Part shown: in pieces, positions 24,499 to 27,258 of the stretch | Position numbering within the stretch: position 1 is the first letter of the stretch | Layout of the letters: the number at the start of each line of letters is the position of its first letter | Origin: an uncultured Catenibacillus sp. | Lineage (GTDB): Bacteria; Bacillota; Clostridia; Lachnospirales; Lachnospiraceae | Direction of reading: 5' to 3' | DNA length: 27,258 nucleotides | Assembly (NCBI GenBank): GCA_934339005.1 | Contig: CAKRHR010000036.1 | Span: 1 to 27,258 of the forward strand | Notes under the pieces: generated by a model | Told to the model about the DNA's origin: nothing | The model's input: only the letters and a program-made list of their open reading frames with translations | Databases searched by the model: none | Program-made: the position numbers and the translations under genes

Positions 24499-24531
24499 CG
24501 GGCGCGAATTGCCGTTTTTCGGGCGCGAATT
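24499..24531. repeat. GC-rich direct repeat CGGGCGCGAATT, two copies with 21-bp period
   Basis: Identical 12-mers at 24499-24510 and 24520-24531 are separated by 9 bp, so they repeat every 21 bp (two helical turns). A degenerate third copy, TTTCGCGTAAATTTT, lies about 25 bp before. CG-rich bases stand out against the AT-rich surroundings. It could be an operator or the scar of a mobile element. Confidence 0.5.
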
Positions 24532-24643
24532 TATAAATTATCTGAAATTAAACATAGTTTCAGAATGCAAAAATAACCACACCAGTCTATCAAACTAAAT
24601 CCGAATCTTTTGAAGTAATTTATATTGATATACTTTATTCAGT

Positions 24644-25351
24644 TCAAATCATCGATGCCGGAATGTCAATCAAATAAATCCCAACCATCATGCTCACAGT
24701 CACGATACCTGAGATAACACATCGCCACATAACCGCATGTCGTTTTTCAAGCAGTTTTGGCAGGCGGATGCAGGTGGTTATGCCAAGACAAAGTACAAAG
24801 ATGCATTGAAGTCCCAGTGCCCCAATCAGTATAAGCTGCAGATGAAATTGTTTCCTGTCAGCCATGCTGTAAACAGATACATTTTCATCCAGTCCAAGTT
24901 CCTGCCGTGCCTGACTTTCAATAAAATCTGTCGTGCGGGTGACCTGCACAGTCTGGGATGGGTCTTTATTAATGACATATGTGTCCTCCACAGCATCGTA
25001 TTTTGGTGCAAGCTTTACGGCATCGTCAATTTTAAACGACCGTGATGCAAAACGAATACATGTGACCCGTTCACCTTCAAACCGAACACCCTTTGGTCCG
25101 ATGGTATATGCGCCATGATTAGCTTCATGTACACGCAGCCCCGGCGTCCATTCATCACCATTTTCGATAATATAAATATGTGTGCCCTCATCGTCTGTAA
25201 AAAGCACCTCATCCGGTAAAAAACCCTTTTTATCGGGCGCAGCCGTAATAACTTCTATTTTCATGACCTCCTGCATTTTCAGAGAAATCACTGTACACAT
25301 CAATAGGCACCAAAAGACGAGCACCGACACACAGGCTATTCGTTTTTTCAA
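24644..25351 (-). CDS. Membrane protein of unknown function in a sugar ABC transporter operon
   Basis: Not recognised. The 235-aa protein has one N-terminal transmembrane helix (residues about 5-24), an extracytoplasmic domain of about 145 residues (DKKGFLPDEVLFTDDEGTHI, later FASRSFKIDDAVKLAPKYD), and two C-terminal helices (about 172-196 and 208-231). The start is a TTG at 25351, immediately after the stop of the MalG-type permease, with GGGGAGGA 7 nt upstream, so it is translated as part of the operon. It might assist or report on the transporter; nothing in the sequence proves this. No terminator with a clear U-tract is seen downstream. Confidence 0.75.
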   Translation of the reverse strand: MKKRIACVSVLVFWCLLMCTVISLKMQEVMKIEVITAAPDKKGFLPDEVLFTDDEGTHIYIIENGDEWTPGLRVHEANHGAYTIGPKGVRFEGERVTCIRFASRSFKIDDAVKLAPKYDAVEDTYVINKDPSQTVQVTRTTDFIESQARQELGLDENVSVYSMADRKQFHLQLILIGALGLQCIFVLCLGITTCIRLPKLLEKRHAVMWRCVISGIVTVSMMVGIYLIDIPASMI

Positions 25352-26119
25352 TTATTTTTCCTCCCCTATCACAATGCCTTCCACAAGGTCATGGTTAAAA
25401 TATAAAAATAATAACAACGGTGGTATCAATACAAGCAGGCTTGCTGCCATCTGAACATTGACTTCACTCGGAAAGGCCACGGATAATGCCACTGACAATG
25501 GATATGCTGCAAAGCTTTTTAAATAGGCTAACGGTTGTTCTACCATGTTCCAGCTATCTAAAAATGCCAGAATACCTGTAGAAATAATTCCGCCCCGTGC
25601 AATCGGTACGACAACGCAGCGAAGCACCTGCATCAAATTGCAACCGTCGATTTTTGCCGCATCAATAACTTCATTGGGAATCGCCTTAAAACTCTGCATA
25701 GTGATAAATGTACCTAAAGGCGAAAATGCCGCCGGTAAAATCAAAGCAGACCAGGAATCAAGCATGTGCAGCTTGTCAAATAAAATATAATTGGGGACGA
25801 GTGTCACCTGAACCGGCAGTGTCATTAATATCATTAATATTGTAAACAATATATGTTTTCCCGGAAAATTGTATTTTGCAAAACCAAATCCGCCAAGCAC
25901 GGTCACGACTAATTGTCCCACAACAATAAACAGACACATCAGCAAACTTTTCCAAAATCGAAATAAATACACCGGTTCTGTCAGAAATACCTGATAATAA
26001 GCGATACCTGACAACTGGCCATCGCTGTTTAAAAAACTTTGGAACAGCACAAATGAAAACGGCAGAACGCATACTAAAATTAACAAAATAATACATATTT
26101 TTTGCAGCCATTTTTTCAT
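25352..26119 (-). CDS. Carbohydrate ABC transporter permease, MalG type
   Basis: Membrane subunit of a CUT1-type sugar importer. The 255-aa protein starts with a transmembrane helix (ICIILLILVCVLPFSFVLF), has about six helices and carries the conserved cytosolic EAA loop, EVIDAAKIDGCNLMQVLRCV, that docks the ATPase. Family lengths are usually 270-290, so it is slightly short. Its start overlaps the stop of the upstream MalF-type permease by 4 nt (ATGA). No ATPase is encoded nearby; CUT1 transporters often share a common MsmK-type ATPase. The sugar is unknown. Confidence 0.9.
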   Translation of the reverse strand: MKKWLQKICIILLILVCVLPFSFVLFQSFLNSDGQLSGIAYYQVFLTEPVYLFRFWKSLLMCLFIVVGQLVVTVLGGFGFAKYNFPGKHILFTILMILMTLPVQVTLVPNYILFDKLHMLDSWSALILPAAFSPLGTFITMQSFKAIPNEVIDAAKIDGCNLMQVLRCVVVPIARGGIISTGILAFLDSWNMVEQPLAYLKSFAAYPLSVALSVAFPSEVNVQMAASLLVLIPPLLLFLYFNHDLVEGIVIGEEK

Positions 26120-26982
26120 GCGTTATCACCTTCCTTTCGCATAACAAGTGCATAAGCTACACTAATCACAACGACTAACACCATCGTCACGAGCACGGAA
26201 GCTGCGGAGAGTTTATTTAAGTTCAGGTTTTCAAAACAGTTATTAATAAAATGTTGAATCATATAGATATGACGGTTCGGATGTTCGCCGCCAACCAGAA
26301 ATATTTCTCTGAAACATTTAAAGGCATTGATTAAATTAAACAGACATGCCATAAAAATCGAATATTTCATTTGCGGCAGTGTAATATAAATCAATTTTTG
26401 GAAAGTGCCTGCGCCATCAAGCTCTGCGGTTTTATACTGGTCCTCAGGAATTGTGATTAACCCGGCAAGCAACAAAATAATGCTATATCCGACATTTTTC
26501 CACAAATACAGACATAAAACTATCCAAAAAGCCGACGTTGAATTCAGCCAGTCTGCCGCAGGCAAGCCCAGTAAATGAACGATTTTATTAAAAAAGCCTG
26601 CCCGTGAAAATAACACATCAATCATTACCACAACACCTGTCACAGGCATGATATATGGCAGCAAGAATACAGATTTTAAAAACTGATATTGGTTTGCATG
26701 AGATTTTAAAATCAGCGCAATACCAAAAGAAATGACAAATATTACCGGTAGCCCGATGCATAAAAATTTTACAGAGTTACCAATGGCCAGTTGAAATAAT
26801 CCATTGCCTAAAATTCGGCTGTAATTTTCAAAGCCGGAAAATACAGCGTCACTTCCGATACTGGAATACATCGAATTTTTAACAACCATACCAAAGGATA
26901 TGATGTAAAATACAAAACAGCCGAGTAATACCGGCGCGGTCAGTAAAAGACCGCACCACCGGGATCTTATCATTTTTTTCAT
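26116..26982 (-). CDS. Carbohydrate ABC transporter permease, MalF/UgpA type
   Basis: Partner permease of the sugar importer. The 288-aa protein has about six membrane helices; the first is LLLTAPVLLGCFVFYIISFG. The EAA-type loop is QYKTAELDGAGTFQKLIYIT near residue 190. A TTG at 26997 is in frame but coincides with the ribosome site; the ATG at 26982, 7-8 nt after GGAGGGAAGG, is the likely start. It follows the partial binding-protein gene by 19 bp and is coupled to the MalG-type gene by a 4-bp overlap, so the order is the classic binding protein, MalF, MalG. Confidence 0.9.
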   Translation of the reverse strand: MKKMIRSRWCGLLLTAPVLLGCFVFYIISFGMVVKNSMYSSIGSDAVFSGFENYSRILGNGLFQLAIGNSVKFLCIGLPVIFVISFGIALILKSHANQYQFLKSVFLLPYIMPVTGVVVMIDVLFSRAGFFNKIVHLLGLPAADWLNSTSAFWIVLCLYLWKNVGYSIILLLAGLITIPEDQYKTAELDGAGTFQKLIYITLPQMKYSIFMACLFNLINAFKCFREIFLVGGEHPNRHIYMIQHFINNCFENLNLNKLSAASVLVTMVLVVVISVAYALVMRKEGDNA

Positions 26983-27001
26983 GAGCCTTCCCTCCAAAAT
27001 T

Positions 27002-27258
27002 TTATTCAGCCATCTTCATCCATAAGGTGTTGTAGGTTTCCTCTGCGATAGATTGAAGTTTATCATTATCTTCAGTATCTAATGGCATTTGCATTATCAT
27101 ATCAAATATACTCTGATCCATATCTGTATTAAATCTGACACAATTGATACGGTTATAAATGCTCTGAAGCTGGGCTTTACCTTCAGGCGATACCACATTG
27201 AGACCCCGCAAGAAAACGATAGTTAATTTCCACTCTTTGCTTACGATCTTTGCCGGTT
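27002..27258 (-). CDS. Extracellular solute-binding protein, C-terminal part (runs off the window)
   Basis: The frame is open from the window edge to a TAA at 27002, giving the last 84 residues. FLRGLNVVSPEGKAQLQS and the end IAEETYNTLWMKMAE look like the C-terminal helical tail of an ABC sugar-binding protein. The permeases directly downstream support that reading. The signal peptide and most of the ligand-binding lobes lie outside the window, so assignment rests mainly on gene order. A TTG at 27211 is only an internal codon. Confidence 0.65.
   Translation of the reverse strand, partial: PAKIVSKEWKLTIVFLRGLNVVSPEGKAQLQSIYNRINCVRFNTDMDQSIFDMIMQMPLDTEDNDKLQSIAEETYNTLWMKMAE

Noticed and set aside
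1..27258. CRISPR arrays, tRNA and rRNA genes
   Set aside because: No regularly spaced direct repeats with unique spacers, and no sequence resembling tRNA or rRNA was recognised on reading.

Overview
The window looks like a chromosomal segment from a low-to-moderate GC anaerobic Firmicute, most likely a clostridium of the Lachnospiraceae type. The grounds are strong AGGAGG-type ribosome sites, TTGAAA/TATAAT promoters, an electron-bifurcating NfnAB transhydrogenase, a corrinoid protein with its reductive activator, and typical gut-clostridial accessory genes (HTH-AAA-PD-(D/E)XK protein, Rpn-type nuclease remnant, DUF3990). This is inferred from gene content; no rRNA or other taxonomic marker is present.

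Layout: 1-5700 (minus strand) holds the start of truA and, upstream of it, a complete oligopeptide ABC importer (lipoprotein binding protein, two permeases, one fused double ATPase) behind a clear promoter. 5750-6140 carries a small plus-strand gene with promoter and terminator. 6270-8310 is a minus-strand HTH-AAA ATPase-nuclease gene, whose promoter region contains five phased copies of a TTGAYATTYTTCSGAA element; two of them also form the terminator of the next gene, pepF (oligoendopeptidase F). 10425-12700 is nfnAB with its own promoter. 12846-16699 carries murF, a RACo-type ferredoxin/ASKHA activator and a corrinoid (B12-binding) protein. Divergent from the last is a PocR-domain AraC regulator (16972-18225), so this is a one-carbon methyl-transfer regulatory module, but no methyltransferase gene lies in the window. 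A cardiolipin synthase with an unusual acidic insertion and a Cys-rich iron-sulfur flavoprotein follow.

21700-24640 is a visibly AT-rich accessory patch: a small two-gene unit with a frameshifted ADP-ribosyltransferase-like DUF3990 gene, a decayed Rpn/PD-(D/E)XK transposase-nuclease, large inverted repeats, an exported SurA-like protein of unknown role and a GC-rich 21-bp-period repeat. 24644-27258 is a carbohydrate ABC importer (partial binding protein, two MalF/MalG-type permeases) followed by a membrane protein of unknown function.

Functionally the window combines peptide uptake and hydrolysis (oligopeptide transporter, PepF), redox balancing (NfnAB, iron-sulfur flavoprotein), corrinoid-dependent methyl metabolism and envelope synthesis (MurF, cardiolipin synthase). 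The most unusual structure I can see is the phased iteron array at the HTH-AAA-nuclease promoter.
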